A DNA stretch of 64,000 nt from Siphonodentalium dalli (taxonomy: Eukaryota > Mollusca > Scaphopoda > Gadilida > Siphonodentaliidae). The translations under genes were made by a program, and so were the position numbers. Under the pieces are notes generated by a model, which saw nothing but the letters and a program-made list of their open reading frames with translations, was not told the DNA's origin and ran no database searches. Numbering within the stretch: position 1 is the stretch's first letter; every line of letters starts with the position of its first letter. Shown piece by piece: positions 1-12,411 of the stretch. Location: assembly GCA_032622095.1 (NCBI GenBank), contig CP136063.1, forward strand, positions 180,461,956 to 180,525,955. Reading direction: 5' to 3'.

Positions 1-1012
1 TCATTTTGTTCCTTATTATGTCCTTCAACTTTAAAGCAATGTTAACAAGAAAAAAAGTGGCCGTGTAGACTCCAGACAAGTTGGCGTCCATCATGGGCGC
101 CGTTTTTCAGCCCAGACCCTAAGTCAGTTTTATGCAAATTATAGCGGGAAAATCTTGTAAAATGTATACAAATGTATATATTTTCGTGAAGCTGAGACAT
201 AATGACACATTTTTGAGCCAAAATTTAAACTCACCATCCAAGATGGCCGCCAAAATGGCCACCGGAAGTTGAAAATATAACATTTTTTCACAAATATCTT
301 CTAGATCAATTCATGCTGTTTGGAACTGGTTGAGTAATGCAACTTTATTTTGTGTTTTCTATATTAACTGATCATTGGAGCAACGAAATATGTAATTATT
401 GGGGTCCTAACCACTTCCGATCCCTCAAAAATTCGATTTTACAGAATGCGGTATAAAATTTCAAAAAAAATAACAATTGGGATTCTAGTCATATTTCAAC
501 AAGAAATGAACAGAACTTTGTAATGTAAGTGAGGCATATCATTAACTATTAATGTTCCAAATCACTGGGACCAAAATTCTTACTTTGGCTCAAAATGGCT
601 GCCAATATGACCGTCAAAATATGGAAAATGGTAAATATTACACCAGCGTGTCCTGCAATCGCTTACAAGTTGTGGTTGATGTATACAATTGGCTAATCTG
701 TATTCTATACATTGCATACTAACATGTCTAATGCACCATGGATCATTTTTACTATTGTCACCACTGACATCACCAGAAATATGGGATTTTTCTCTCACAA
801 ACTTGACAAAAATATTGGCAAAAATTAACTGTTCAGGGTTTGACCATTTGTTCAAGTAAACTGCAACTATCTTTGGTATCAAAGGTGTTTATTGTTTTGG
901 TCTATCTTAAGTGTGTCACACTGTGATGTTTAAAGACTGAAATGCTCAAGATGGCTTCCAAAATGGCAACCAAATTTGTAAAAAGTTAAAAGTTAACATA
1001 TCCCGAACATTA
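1..1012 (+). repeat. Dispersed repeat family R1, copy 1 (truncated by window edge)
   Basis: About 800 bp of this stretch recurs almost base for base at 4271-5068, and the whole stretch recurs inverted at about 7785-8800. It contains a cluster of AAGATGGC/AAAATGGC-type motifs (around 239-262, 594-605 and 950-968). These resemble the YY1 core (AANATGGCGGC), although binding is only an inference. Short open frames on the minus strand (e.g. 580-882) have no recognisable domain and are not called genes. Similarity to copy 2 stops at about 1012. Confidence 0.85.
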
Positions 1013-2040
1013 TGAGGTATACGATAGATTGATAAATACACGAAAAATGGATATACCGGCTTTAATTGCTTTGAAAAATACTTTCCATGGTCACATCAAT
1101 TTTCCAGCTGTTTTCAATTTAATTGCACAAAAATGACATAAACGCTCTTCATGTCTATACCATACCAGGAATAGACTAACACGGAACGCTCTTTTCTGTC
1201 CCGTGCCGTGCAAATGGCTGTTTGGTACCCAAACATCGTGTTCAAAGTTGTAATATTTTTTTTATCTCAATGCGTCTTTCTGTGAGATATAATGCTCGTA
1301 GAAAGGTAGTTTAAATATTTATCGACCTATTTCGATACCAGAAATAATTCAAAACCAGGTGTATTTTGGAGCCCAAACCGCCAAGTAACTTATATAACGT
1401 GAAACTAACAAACAAATTCTTTACGCACTGGTTTCTTTTCATTTTAATCAACAACATTATGTACCATAAACGTGTTGGAGCGACAACAGCTCTACATTTC
1501 TTCCCATGGTCTACAGTTGGAATTTTTACGCGACCGCTGACTAAAAAAATTTAATCGGTACAAACGTAACGATCACAAATTTATCGAAACACGTATTTTC
1601 AGCGATATATCGATACATTTGTTCGAAAATCTTCCCAGTATGTACGTTTTGAGATTCCTGTGCCATATTATGTGTGCATTATTTCATGGTTCGAACTGCC
1701 ATGTCGGTTTAATTACTGATCACGCTGTGAAGAAACAACATATAAGAGCGCTCTTTATCAATATAAAGGCTGCAAGGAAAGCGCTGCCTGTTTTGTCATT
1801 GTTATCTCATAGTAGGTTTTATTTCACCATAGATCTACTTGAAGTACACGTGCATCCGATGTCATTGATTTTCGATCGATTTTCACACACTGTGGCACAA
1901 TGTTTTCCATGGGGAGCATGCGTGAGGGTGGTGCATTAGCCTGTTTTATTGTTTTTCCTGGTTTTTGCATTTTTTTCTTCTGTTGATTCCTGTACGTCGC
2001 TTCTGTCGTCTCATGTTTCTTTCAATTTTGTCTTGATGAG
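1013..2040. other. Gene-free stretch, no recognisable gene
   Basis: AT-rich DNA with only short, domain-free open frames. Phrases such as 'ataaacgctctt' around 1138-1195 resemble the interior of the TTAA MITE at 2625-3141, so part may be an old relative of it. I see no exon with splice sites and no RNA gene. Confidence 0.5.
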
Positions 2041-2475
2041 TATTGAATGTTGAAACGTCGGATCCCCTCCATACAACCAATATTCATGCTTCATATTTTG
2101 TAACATGCACTGTTTTTGAATTATATGGAATAAATACTGTTTATATCAATGTTGAAACGAGTCACCGCTTCAGTCTTTGGTCATACTATAACTTGAAGGG
2201 TAGTCCGAGGCGGCTGCTTGGATAGTTCATATGGAAAATAAAACTAAAACAATGTATTTAACGTAGGGCCACTGATTCACTTGGTCCCGATGCTAATGGG
2301 GTATATCCTCAGTACTGGGTTGTTAGCTTTGATCCCATGCAGGGCTGGAAGTCTTTTGTGTTGGTTGGTGACAAAACTGCAAAGTATATATATAGCTGGT
2401 CAATTTAAATATGTCAAGTAAGTCGTGACTGGGACACTATACCGTTCTCCCCTGATTGAATGTTCAAAGAAAATT
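2041..2475 (+). pseudogene. LINE ORF1-like fragment (third copy of duplicated block)
   Basis: From about 2261 to 2408 one frame reads coherently, including QYWVVSFDPMQGW, and then meets a stop. The nucleotide sequence matches 17230-17780 (unit A) and 37840-38310 (unit B), where it lies directly upstream of a zinc-knuckle ORF1 remnant. I therefore read it as the N-terminal part of the same decayed retrotransposon ORF1. It also marks the left end of a third, mostly lost copy of the A/B duplication, which continues at 3150-4270. Confidence 0.55.
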
Positions 2476-2624
2476 CAAAGAATCTCTTCTCCAGTTATCA
2501 TCTCTTACAGAAATGTATTGGTTGCGTTGTCTCTATGCAGGTAATTTCATGTTCGTCGAATTAAATTAAATTAAATTAAATTGTTCATTGCTTGATAAAA
2601 CATCATAGCCCAATGGCCCATGTG

Positions 2625-3141
2625 TTAAAGGCACGGGCGGCGTTCGTTGCAGCAATATTCATATTTGTTCAAATCGCCATTAACAGAAGGAATATTAAAA
2701 TATATATAGTTTTGTTCATATGCCAAACATAATCAGCGCGTAAATAGTATATTGTCGTTAAGACGTACGATGGTGTACGTAAACAAGAGCCTGCTCGTGT
2801 TACAGAGGTTGTGCTTCTGTTTACATAACACATCACAATTGTATTGGTTAATCACACACAAATGATATAAACGCTCTATATTATTTCAATATCAGGAAAA
2901 CAGTAACAAATAACGCTCTTTATGTTTACCATATCCGGATCTAAACAAAAGCCAGGTAACGTAACGTTTTTTTGCTTTTGTTTACATAACAAAGGGAAAA
3001 AATGACAATAATATACTGTTTATGCCATATTTCTGATTGGTAAAAGAACAAAATCTGTCTATATTTTATTATTCATTCTGTTTATGGCGGTTTTTAACGG
3101 AGGTGAATATTTTAACAGCATACCCACCGCCGTATCTTTAA
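2625..3141 (+). mobile_element. TTAA-target MITE, family 1, copy 1
   Basis: A 517 bp non-coding element bounded by TTAA. Its inverted ends start TTAAAGGCACGGGCGG on the left and, read inward from the right, TTAAAGATACGGCGG. Near-identical copies lie at 30294-30805 (same orientation) and 41128-41653 (inverted). TTAA duplication is typical of piggyBac-type transposition. No transposase is present, so the element is non-autonomous. Confidence 0.85.
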
Positions 3142-3328
3142 AATGTTTTATAAAGTAGCTTATAATTCCGTCCAATGAACGGTATGTGTCGACTAAAGAG
3201 TAATGAACTGGCCAACATGTCACTGTATACACGCCATATTTTCCTTTTTGTGCTTCAGAAGAATAAAGCATTGGCATGGCCTGGACGTGCATGACCATAG
3301 AAAATAGTTAAATGTGTATGCAATTTAT

Positions 3329-4117
3329 CAACATATTCTCGCGCAAATAGGTTCATAATGGACCTATGATATTCACATAGGTTCATATTGGATTATATTA
3401 TTCTAAAATAAGCCGATAGTAGAAGTCGTGAGTAGGTTTATTCGTGTTATTGTCTGCACATAATGAACTTATAATGGTTTATTCGTGTTATTATCCGCAC
3501 ACAATGAACTCATAATAAGTTTTCATGAGTCGATAATGTGACTAAAACACTCTCATTTTCAGATCGTTGTGGAATCAAAATGAGGCGATTCTACGCCGAT
3601 TATGAACCTAAAACACATCCTATTATAAGCGACATGCTGATTATCGTACGTGCAGGCTGAATTTATTTGAATCAAGGAACAATTAAGTTCCCACTCTCGA
3701 TAGACAAATACGTTACCACGGTTACATAAGCTGCACAAGTGAAACTGTTAGATTTTTCAAGAAATGAAATCAGAGGAAGTATAAGGATAAAATGATTGAC
3801 GATTCTTAAATGTTGTGTCAGTCTGTTCTTCTGAAACTAAGCTCATATATAACTTATTTTAAAATCACAAATAAACCCATATCGGCATTATTTGAATCTG
3901 AATTACGCTCTATATAAACTTAATTCTATTTAACATATTTGTATAATATGTTTCACTGTGGCCTGTGTCACAAACGGAATAACAGATATAGCTCAACTAT
4001 GGGCTTATTGTAGAATGAAATTAGTCTAATGTGAACATATGTGAATATTTAGGTCCAATATGACCCCTATGTGAATATTTAGGTCCAATATGAACCTATT
4101 TGCACAAGGATATGTTG
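3329..4117. mobile_element. Foldback repeat family F, copy 1
   Basis: Begins CAACATATTCTCGCGCAAAT and ends with the inverse (TTTGCACAAGGATATGTTG). The two halves are diverged inverted repeats of about 300-350 bp. Relatives: 20509-21317 (same flanks, hence copied with the host block), 52186-53798, a solo arm at 42953-43320 and a fragment near 41655-41850. No coding capacity is visible. Confidence 0.7.
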
Positions 4118-4270
4118 ACCAAATATCAAAACATAGTTCCAGAAAGATCTTTAGAAAATACAATTTGTGATAGCTAACATTTTACGCAAATTGTGCGTAT
4201 ACCATGGTCTTAGTGCTCTGAAATATACATTTTTATTTCGACTCACGGGGTACTCGGTACTGTTAAGTGC

Positions 4271-5315
4271 ACCAGCCAAAATTTAAACTCACCATCCAAG
4301 ATGGCCGCCAAAATGGCCACCGGAAGTTGAAAATATAACATTTTTTCACAAATATCTTCTAGATCAATTCATGCTGTTTGGAACTGGTTGAGTAATGCAA
4401 CTTTATTTTGTGTTTTCTATATTAACTGATCATTGGAGCAACGAAATATGTAATTATTGGGGTCCTAACCACTTCCGATCCCTCAAAAATTCGATTTGAC
4501 AGAATGCGGTATAAAATTTCACAAAAAATAACAATTGGGATTCTAGTCATATTTCAACAAGAAATGAACAGAACTTTGTAATGTAAGTGAGGCATATCAT
4601 TAACTATTAATGTTCCAAATCACTGGGACCAAAATTCTTACTTTGGCTCAAAATGGCTGCCAATATGACCGTCAAAATATGGAAAATGGTAAATATTACA
4701 CCAGCGTGTCCTGCAATCGCTTACAAGTTGTGGTTGATGTATACAATTGGCTAATCTGTATTCTATACATTGCATACTAACATGTCTAATGCACCATGGA
4801 TCATTTTTACTATTGTCACCACTGACATCACCAGAAATATGGGATTTTTCTCTCACAAACTTGACAAAAATATTGGCAAAAATTAACTGTTCAGGGTTTG
4901 ACAATTTGTTCAAGTAAACTGCAACTATCTTTGGTATCAAAGGTGTTTATTGTTTTGGTCTATCTTAAGTGTGTCACACTGTGATGTTTAAAGACTGAAA
5001 TGCTCAAGATGGCTTCCAAAATGGCAACCAAATTTGTAAAAAGTTAAAAGTTAACATATCCCGAACATTATTCTCTGCGTTATCCGAAAAAGATAGCAAA
5101 TTGTGACTCACTTGGTTATTTTACGTATTAGTTAATTAACTGACAAATACGTTCTATTATATTTGTTCCAGTTCCGTATGGGGCATGACAATTCATTTTA
5201 AAGTTGCAGTATGGAATTTTGCGGAGAACCTCTTTTGTGATTCTGGCCATATTATTGAAAGGAAATGAGCAGAACTTTGAGACGGAACTGAGATTAATAT
5301 GTTTACCTGGATTGA
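4271..5315 (+). repeat. Left arm of foldback element: repeat R1, copy 2
   Basis: Matches 1-1012 in direct orientation, lacking the outer ~210 bp. It continues about 240 bp further inward (to ~5315) with sequence that matches 7500-7785 in inverted orientation. With 7500-8800 it forms the long inverted ends of an element whose core is the minisatellite at 5316-7490. It carries the same ATGGC motif cluster as copy 1. Confidence 0.8.
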
Positions 5316-7490
5316 CTCTATGGTCATGTGTATGGCGAATAGGTATACATGTAGCGGCTGTATGGTCCATGGTGAGGTGAATATGTATACAATGAGTGAC
5401 TGTATGATCGTGAATGTAGTGAATATGTATACATAGAGTGACTTTTTGTCATGTGTCGGGTGTAGGTGTATACCTGGTGTTCATGCATGGTGACTCGTGG
5501 CTGTAGCCTCATTTGTGGTATGTACGGGTATAACCAAGTATGGCTGCATGATCAGGTGTACGTGTATAAAGTGGGTTACTATGTTGTCATTTGTGTGGTG
5601 TTTATGTACATATGGAGTGACTTGGGTAATGGGTGGGTTATATCTTGGTGGTACTGGGTGGGTTGTATCTTGGGTGGCTATCGCTTTCTACAATAACTCA
5701 AGGGTATGTTAATCAATAAAGAGGTCATGTCAGAGAGTTCTCCATCTTGATGATGTTTATGTAGATGGGGGGTGTTAAGCATGGAAAGCGATAGCCACCC
5801 ATTAGCACACAGTCATTACATATATACATAAACACCACAGACATAACAATATAGTGACCCACTGTATACATGTACACCTGATCCATGACCACGGATGACC
5901 ATACATCCATGCGTCACAATGCAGGCACACCGGGTATACTCCTAAACATGACCCATAACCATATAGTCACTCCCTGTATACCCATTCATCTCACCATTGG
6001 ACATAAGGTCACCCCCTGTATACCTATTCTCCAAACGCATGGTCAAATAGACAATCAATATCAACATCAACACCACAACAATGGCCATAAAGTCATTCCG
6101 GTATACATATGCACCTCACCAATGGCCATATAGCCACTCGCTTCATACTCATACCCTCACCCATGTCACCTGGTATACTCCTTCATCTGACCTATGGCCA
6201 TATAGTCACCCCGTGTGTACCTATTCAAAACATTCATACATGATCATGGTCAATCCTTGTATACATATTCGCCTCAACATTGGCCATGTCACTCCTTGTA
6301 TCCCTATTTGTCACAACATAGCCGAATAGCCACTCAAGATATACTAATACACCCCATCCATGTCACTATAGTCACTCCATGTATGCATGTGCACCTCATC
6401 CATGGCCATATAGCCACCCGCTATATACACATATCCCTCGCCCATGACAATAAAGCAACACGTGTTATACTGGTATAACCTACACATGACCATACCGCCA
6501 CGAGTCACCAAACAGGAGCACCAGGTATACTCATACGCATGACACATGACCATTTAGTCACCCCCTGTATAGATGTTCATTGCATTTGTGACCATACGGT
6601 CACTACTGTCTTGTATACCTACATGTTCTCATCTCACTATTAACCATACAGTTACTACTTGTATACCTATTTGACACACATAGTCATATAACCACTCGAT
6701 ATACATATGCAGCTCACCCTAGACTATAGATTAACTCCAGGTATACATGTAAACCTCACTAATGGCCATTCAGCCCTTCCAGATATACAAAAAAACCGCA
6801 CACACGACCACTCAAACACTCCATACTTGCATATACACCTCACACATGACAATTCAGCAATTCACTGCATAATCATACACGCCATCCATGATAATACAGC
6901 TAAGCCTTATACACCCACAGATGATAATACATCCACGAGATGTATAAATATACATCCCACCATTACCGCACGGACACTCCCTATATAACCACACCCTCGA
7001 TAATATCCACCCAGCTTACTCCAGGTATTCATATTCAATCATGACCGTACAGTTATTCCATGTATACCTGTACACATTACCCGTAACCATAAAATCACTC
7101 CCTATTTATCCACACACCCCATCCATGATCATACAGACAACACATGCACATACCTCCCAGGACCTTACAGTCACTCCATATATACATAATCAACACATAG
7201 ATGACCACGTAGCTATATCCATACACCACACCAATGACCATACAGGTACACCGGTTGCACCCGTATTGAATATACACAATCATACACCATAGAGTCACTC
7301 CATGCATACCGATTGACCTCACACCTGACCATGACCTCTCCCTGTATACCTAGATGCATCTTACCATGGACAACCCACTAATAGCCATATAGTCACTCAT
7401 TGTATACCTACTCACATCAGTCATGACATACAATAACTCCCTGTATACCTATTCACCTCACATATGACCATAGAGTAACTCCCTGGCTAT
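5316..7490. repeat. Degenerate 42-46 bp minisatellite with an internal inversion point
   Basis: From about 5880 to 7490 the sequence is a long run of diverged units built around CCATATAGTCACTCCCTGTATACCTATTCACCTCA-like text, about 42 bp apart where best preserved (e.g. 5967 to 6009). From about 5316 to 5690 the same unit runs in the opposite direction. The switch is at ~5735, where GGGTGGCTATCGCTTTC (~5674) faces its inverse (~5783). The many short open frames here are by-products of the repeat. Confidence 0.8.
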
Positions 7491-7499
7491 GATCTTGGC

Positions 7500-8800
7500 A
7501 TCCACACTGTATCATGTTGACATTTTTTTTTATCATAATGGACCAGAATAGCCAAAGATTATGATCCATCTCAGTTCTGTGTCAAAGTTCTGCCCATTTC
7601 CTTTCAATAAATGTGGCCAAAATTACAAAAGAGGTTCTCAGCAAAATTGCATACTTTAAAATGAATTTGTCATGCTCCAAAAGGAACTGAGACAACCAGA
7701 ATAGAACATGTAGTTGTCTGTTAATTAAATAACATGTATAATAACCAAGTGAGTCACAATATGCTACCTTTTCGGATAATTAAGAGAATGTTCGGGATAT
7801 ATGTAAAAAATTAACATTCTACAAATTTAGTTGCCATTTTGGAAGCCATCTTGAGCAATTCAGTCTATGAACACTGTAGTGTGATACATTTAAAATAGAC
7901 CAAAACAATAAACACCTTTCAATCCAAAGATAGTTATATTTTACCTGAAAAAATGGTCCAAACCTGAAAAGTGAATTTTTGCCCATATTTATGTCAAGTT
8001 TTTGAGAGAAAAGTCCAATATTTTTGACGATGTCAGGGGTGACAATAGTAACAATTAACCATGGTGCATCAGACATGTTAGTATTCAATGTATAGAATGC
8101 AGAATAGCCAATTTTATACATCAACCACAACTTGTAAGCGATTGCAGGACACGCTGGTGTAATATTTACCATTTTCCATATTTTGGCGGCCATATTGGCA
8201 GCCATTTTGAGCCAAAGTAAGAATTTTGGTTCCAGTGATTTGGAATATTAATAGTTAATGATATGCCTCACTTACATTACAAAGTTCTGTTCATTTCTTG
8301 TTGAAATATAACTAGAATCCCAATTGTGATTTTTTGTGAAATTGTATACCGCATTCTGTAAAATCGAATTTTTGAGGGATCGGAAGTGGTTAGGACCCCA
8401 ATAATTGCATATTTCGTTGCTCCAATGATCAGTTAATATACAAAACACAAAATAAAGTTGCATTACTCAACCTGTTCCAAACAGCATGAATTGATCTAGA
8501 AGACATTTGTGAAAAAATGTTATATTTTCAACTTCCGGTGGCCATTTTGGCGGCCATCTTGGATGGTGAGTTTAAATTTTGGCTAAAAAATGTGTCATTA
8601 TGTCTCAGCTTCACGAAAATATATACATTTGTATACATTTTACAAGATTTTCCCGCTATAATTTGCATAAACTGACTTAGGGTCTGGGCTGAAAAACGGC
8701 GGCCATGATGGACGCCATTTTGTCTGGAGTCTACACGGCCACTTTTTTTTCTTTTTAACATTGCTTAAAAGTTGAAGCACATAATAAGGAACAAAATGAG
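7500..8800 (-). repeat. Right arm of foldback element: repeat R1, copy 3 (inverted)
   Basis: Reverse complement of the left arm and of 1-1012, retaining the outer segment that copy 2 lacks. It contains the same ATGGC-rich clusters (8192-8204, 8540-8560, 8700-8718). A 128-codon open frame on the minus strand (7819-8205) starts within the motif cluster, lacks any domain and is broken in the other two copies, so it is not called a gene. Confidence 0.8.
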
Positions 8801-8819
8801 TGGGGTGAAGTTAAGTCCC

Positions 8820-8834
8820 AGGGGGGGGGGGGGT
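8820..8834 (+). repeat. Poly-G tract
   Basis: An uninterrupted run of G just outside the R1 right arm, followed by GTGCAAGGGTACCCC. A second poly-G tract lies at 28470-28486. Length in the assembly may be unreliable. Confidence 0.7.
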
Positions 8835-11200
8835 GCAAGGGTACCCCTATTAGCTCCCGGACTACATGTTTAACCCTTTCAGTGCTAAGTCCGATTTTTG
8901 TATCATCCCATATTTCCTTGATCATTTTTCAAATTTATTGATTATAATAATGTGATACATTGATGGAAAGAGCAAGATTATTTTCCTCTAGAAAGACATC
9001 CACCACTGACTGATTTTCTGTCTTTGATGATGTTTGTGCCATACATGTTGAGCAAGAAAACTTGGGCGGAGATGCGTTATAGCTTATAAGTCCATGTGCA
9101 TTTCCAAGCTGACTATTATTTCTAAATTCTGTGGCCCATTTTGGACTACCTGCTGGAGTGGACCAGACTTCATATCAATATTTGTTTTCATTGGGCTGAA
9201 GTCTTTGTGGCTGCTTTATTCTTCGTTGTAACATATGGGGGTATGATGTTAGATCATGCAAATACAAATTTAACTGAAAGCCATGACACACAGTAATCGA
9301 TCTCTTATAGATAGATACAAGACAATGATCTATCCGGTCATTGGATTGTTTGTAATTATTCTGCCAGGTACCCAAAATGAACACAAATTACCATGCTATA
9401 TGTTTACCTCTCAAATATATTAAAATCCGTTGTTTTTGGTCTTCTCTTAATAATTATTTAGATTATATATATATTGCAGATATGTGCAATTCACGATTTT
9501 AGCGGAATCGAGAAAATCTTTGTTGAAAGGCTTACAATTTTACATGCTCATAAGGCACGACTGGTCTTGGTTTTAGGTTATCTTTTATAAATTAAAGTTA
9601 CCAAATTATAAAAATATCCTCAAGAATATAAATACTAATAGTATAATGATAGTATGCATGCGAAACACAGCCTGTGTGATCCGAGCGTTTGTTTATATAA
9701 GCAGGTCAAGCAAAACTTTCAGGGTGATTTTTTTTGTGAGAGTGATTCATTGTGACCCATTTAAAACCGAAATCTTGAGTGGCGAGGATTAGCTAGCGCT
9801 GTACCGGTATGTTGTAAACAACATGGTGGCAGTTTTAACCAAAGTTAAACAGTGGGATCTCCCCGGTGGCGAGTATTTTGCTTATCGCACACTCTTTACG
9901 TACTGTACTGTAACATAATTTGGATCATGGTTACTATCCCTGCGTACGATCTTGACAATAACATGCTATTATGGTCCATACACTGACAAGTTTGCACGGC
10001 CTTTTTTGCATGCATTTTATCATAGAAAACCTTATGGTGCCAAAATATGAACGACAACATGCAAATATATAATCCATATGTAACAAAGCCAACGACACGT
10101 GAATTAAAATTTCGGTAGTTCTACATGTAATGGTGCATGTTAACACATTGACTTAAAACACCTGTATTCTTTATTCTTAACGAGATAAATTCATGCAATT
10201 TATAGGAGAATTTCAATAGCATTGCTACTATTGGGACTACATAGTTTTTACTTCGCAATATAATTAGCTGGGTACAGATGCATTGTTTAAGCATTTTTGC
10301 ATTGGGTTTCTGACACATTGTAGCTTTCTTTACCAACATGCCTGCACAAGATTGCCTGGCAAATTTGCGAGTGTATGACCGTACCCTTAGCGCGATATTT
10401 ATGATTGGTACATGTATAACAACATATTATGTCTACATTTTAATATTCATTATCTTCAGAGGCGTCCTGTCGCCTGTAGGAAATATACAATAAATAAATA
10501 ACGATCTTTGTGAAATTTATTGGGATTTTGTTAGCTAATCGTTTCACAGTACGGGCGATATTTTCTTTGTCACTAACCATAAAATGATAGCACGTATTGT
10601 AACTTTCCCATATTAATGGTGTGTTAGTAATTTAAACTTCGGCATGTCCAACTAATTTGAACTAGGGATTCAGACCAGTGATGGCGGGTGAATGGTGGCA
10701 GAGGGTGAGTCCTTTTTTTTCCAGTCTAAGGTAAAAATAATCCACGTATCACATCGGATGCACGTGAAATTTAGATGTGGACATCCCCCCTCAAATGAAA
10801 AAGTAACAACATATTTTGACTCAGGGACGTTGCTATATAGAGAGTGCCCATGGGATGTCCATCTTTACTTTTCCAACTGTACCCCTTGAACTTTCCAACT
10901 GTTGAAATATTTTAACAAAAGTTTGAGTTAGACATCCACCAAGCTTTGCGAACTTTCCAACTGTTGAAAATGTTAACCAAAGTTGTAGTTGATAATTACG
11001 GTAATTTACCTATGTGTAATACCGTATGTTCCATTTCTCCAAAATCGTTTTAGTATAATTATGTTGATACATAGGGAGAAATACGAATTAGGCCACAGCA
11101 GGTGGTGTTTCAATTCAATGGCCTTGTTACAAAATTAATACTGACATCCAACACTGCCAACAATATACTTCTGAGCTAACAATGGGGAGTATCTTTGCAG

Positions 11201-12371
11201 CTGCAGGGATAACCTACGGCCAATCGGCGATAACTCCGGACAAATATGCTAGATGCTATGCCATGTACTGTGGTGAAGACGACGCAAAAGTGTGCGGTAC
11301 CAACGGGAAAACATACCGTATGTATATTGATATGACACCAGTCACCACGATATCAATGCCATATAATTAAGTATGCATGTACAAGCAGGTGCAACGAAGC
11401 ATATATTCACATGCCCAGTCAATGGACCTTTCAACAGCTGTCAATCAAATAATTATTATATAGCAGATATTTTCTACCAATCAGCGATTGCGTCGGTCGC
11501 TTGCTGCATTAAACATGATTTGTTCACCCTAATATTGACATCCGCGCATACTTTCCGTGTTAATTGCCTATTTTCAAACATTTTGTTTGTTTTCAAAACA
11601 TAATGCACTGAAATTCGATTTGTGCAATGTATGTTCTCGTGTTTATGACGCATGCACATGTGTGCAGACTCTGTGAAACAAATTAAACTATTTATGCATT
11701 CGCATATGTGTGGAAACCTCCATTGCCAGGAATGGTTAAATAGTGGAAATTGCTACATGGACATGTGTCCACCATAAGTCGATCTCTTATACGTTATAGT
11801 TATCACAGCACCACCATATGTGACATTTTGTTATATGAGTTAGTAGAATCACAGGCTTGTTATAGCTTAACATTTGTAGCAAATAGCTAGACATACACTT
11901 GAGTGTTCTAACTCGTTCATATGCCAACCACCCCCTGGTCAAGTGGTCCTGTTAATGTGCTATGACGCTGATGGGTCCTGCTGAATTGCTACGATGCTGT
12001 TATGGCAAACTGGTGCTGTTAAGAAAAAGTACCGTTAGTTTTCATTTTCGCTGTATTCGGATAATCTGAACATAGCCAGGAAACATTCAAAAACATATAT
12101 ATTGCGTAATAGTTTAATACTGGTTGAAATTACTCATTCGAGAATTTGAATTACGATATAAATCGTATCGATATATTGCACTGAACTCCGACGATCTGAA
12201 CTCGAGTGGGGGGACCTAATGAAGGCCATGCAACAAACAACAGGGCACACACATAACTAACTTAGCAGGGAACATAATCATATTGAATAGTAAATAGTCC
12301 GAGTTTACAATCTGACATTCGGCAAACCAGTCCAAAGTTCATGAACAAATTTGAGACAGAATATAACTGGC

Positions 12372-12411
<40 letters not shown>

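Noticed and set aside
5316-7490. Regular short repeats that could look like a CRISPR array
   Set aside because: Units are degenerate with no constant repeat and unique spacer pattern, direction reverses inside, and the window is clearly animal nuclear DNA.
7819-8205. 128-codon open frame (minus strand) in the R1 right arm
   Set aside because: It is interrupted in the two other copies, has no domain, and starts inside the ATGGC motif cluster that supplies spurious ATGs.
9175-9384. Candidate signal-peptide exon for Kazal gene A in 8935-11180
   Set aside because: No ATG plus hydrophobic stretch with a phase 1 donor is conserved between the two units; the hydrophobic frame at 23462 in unit B is broken in unit A.
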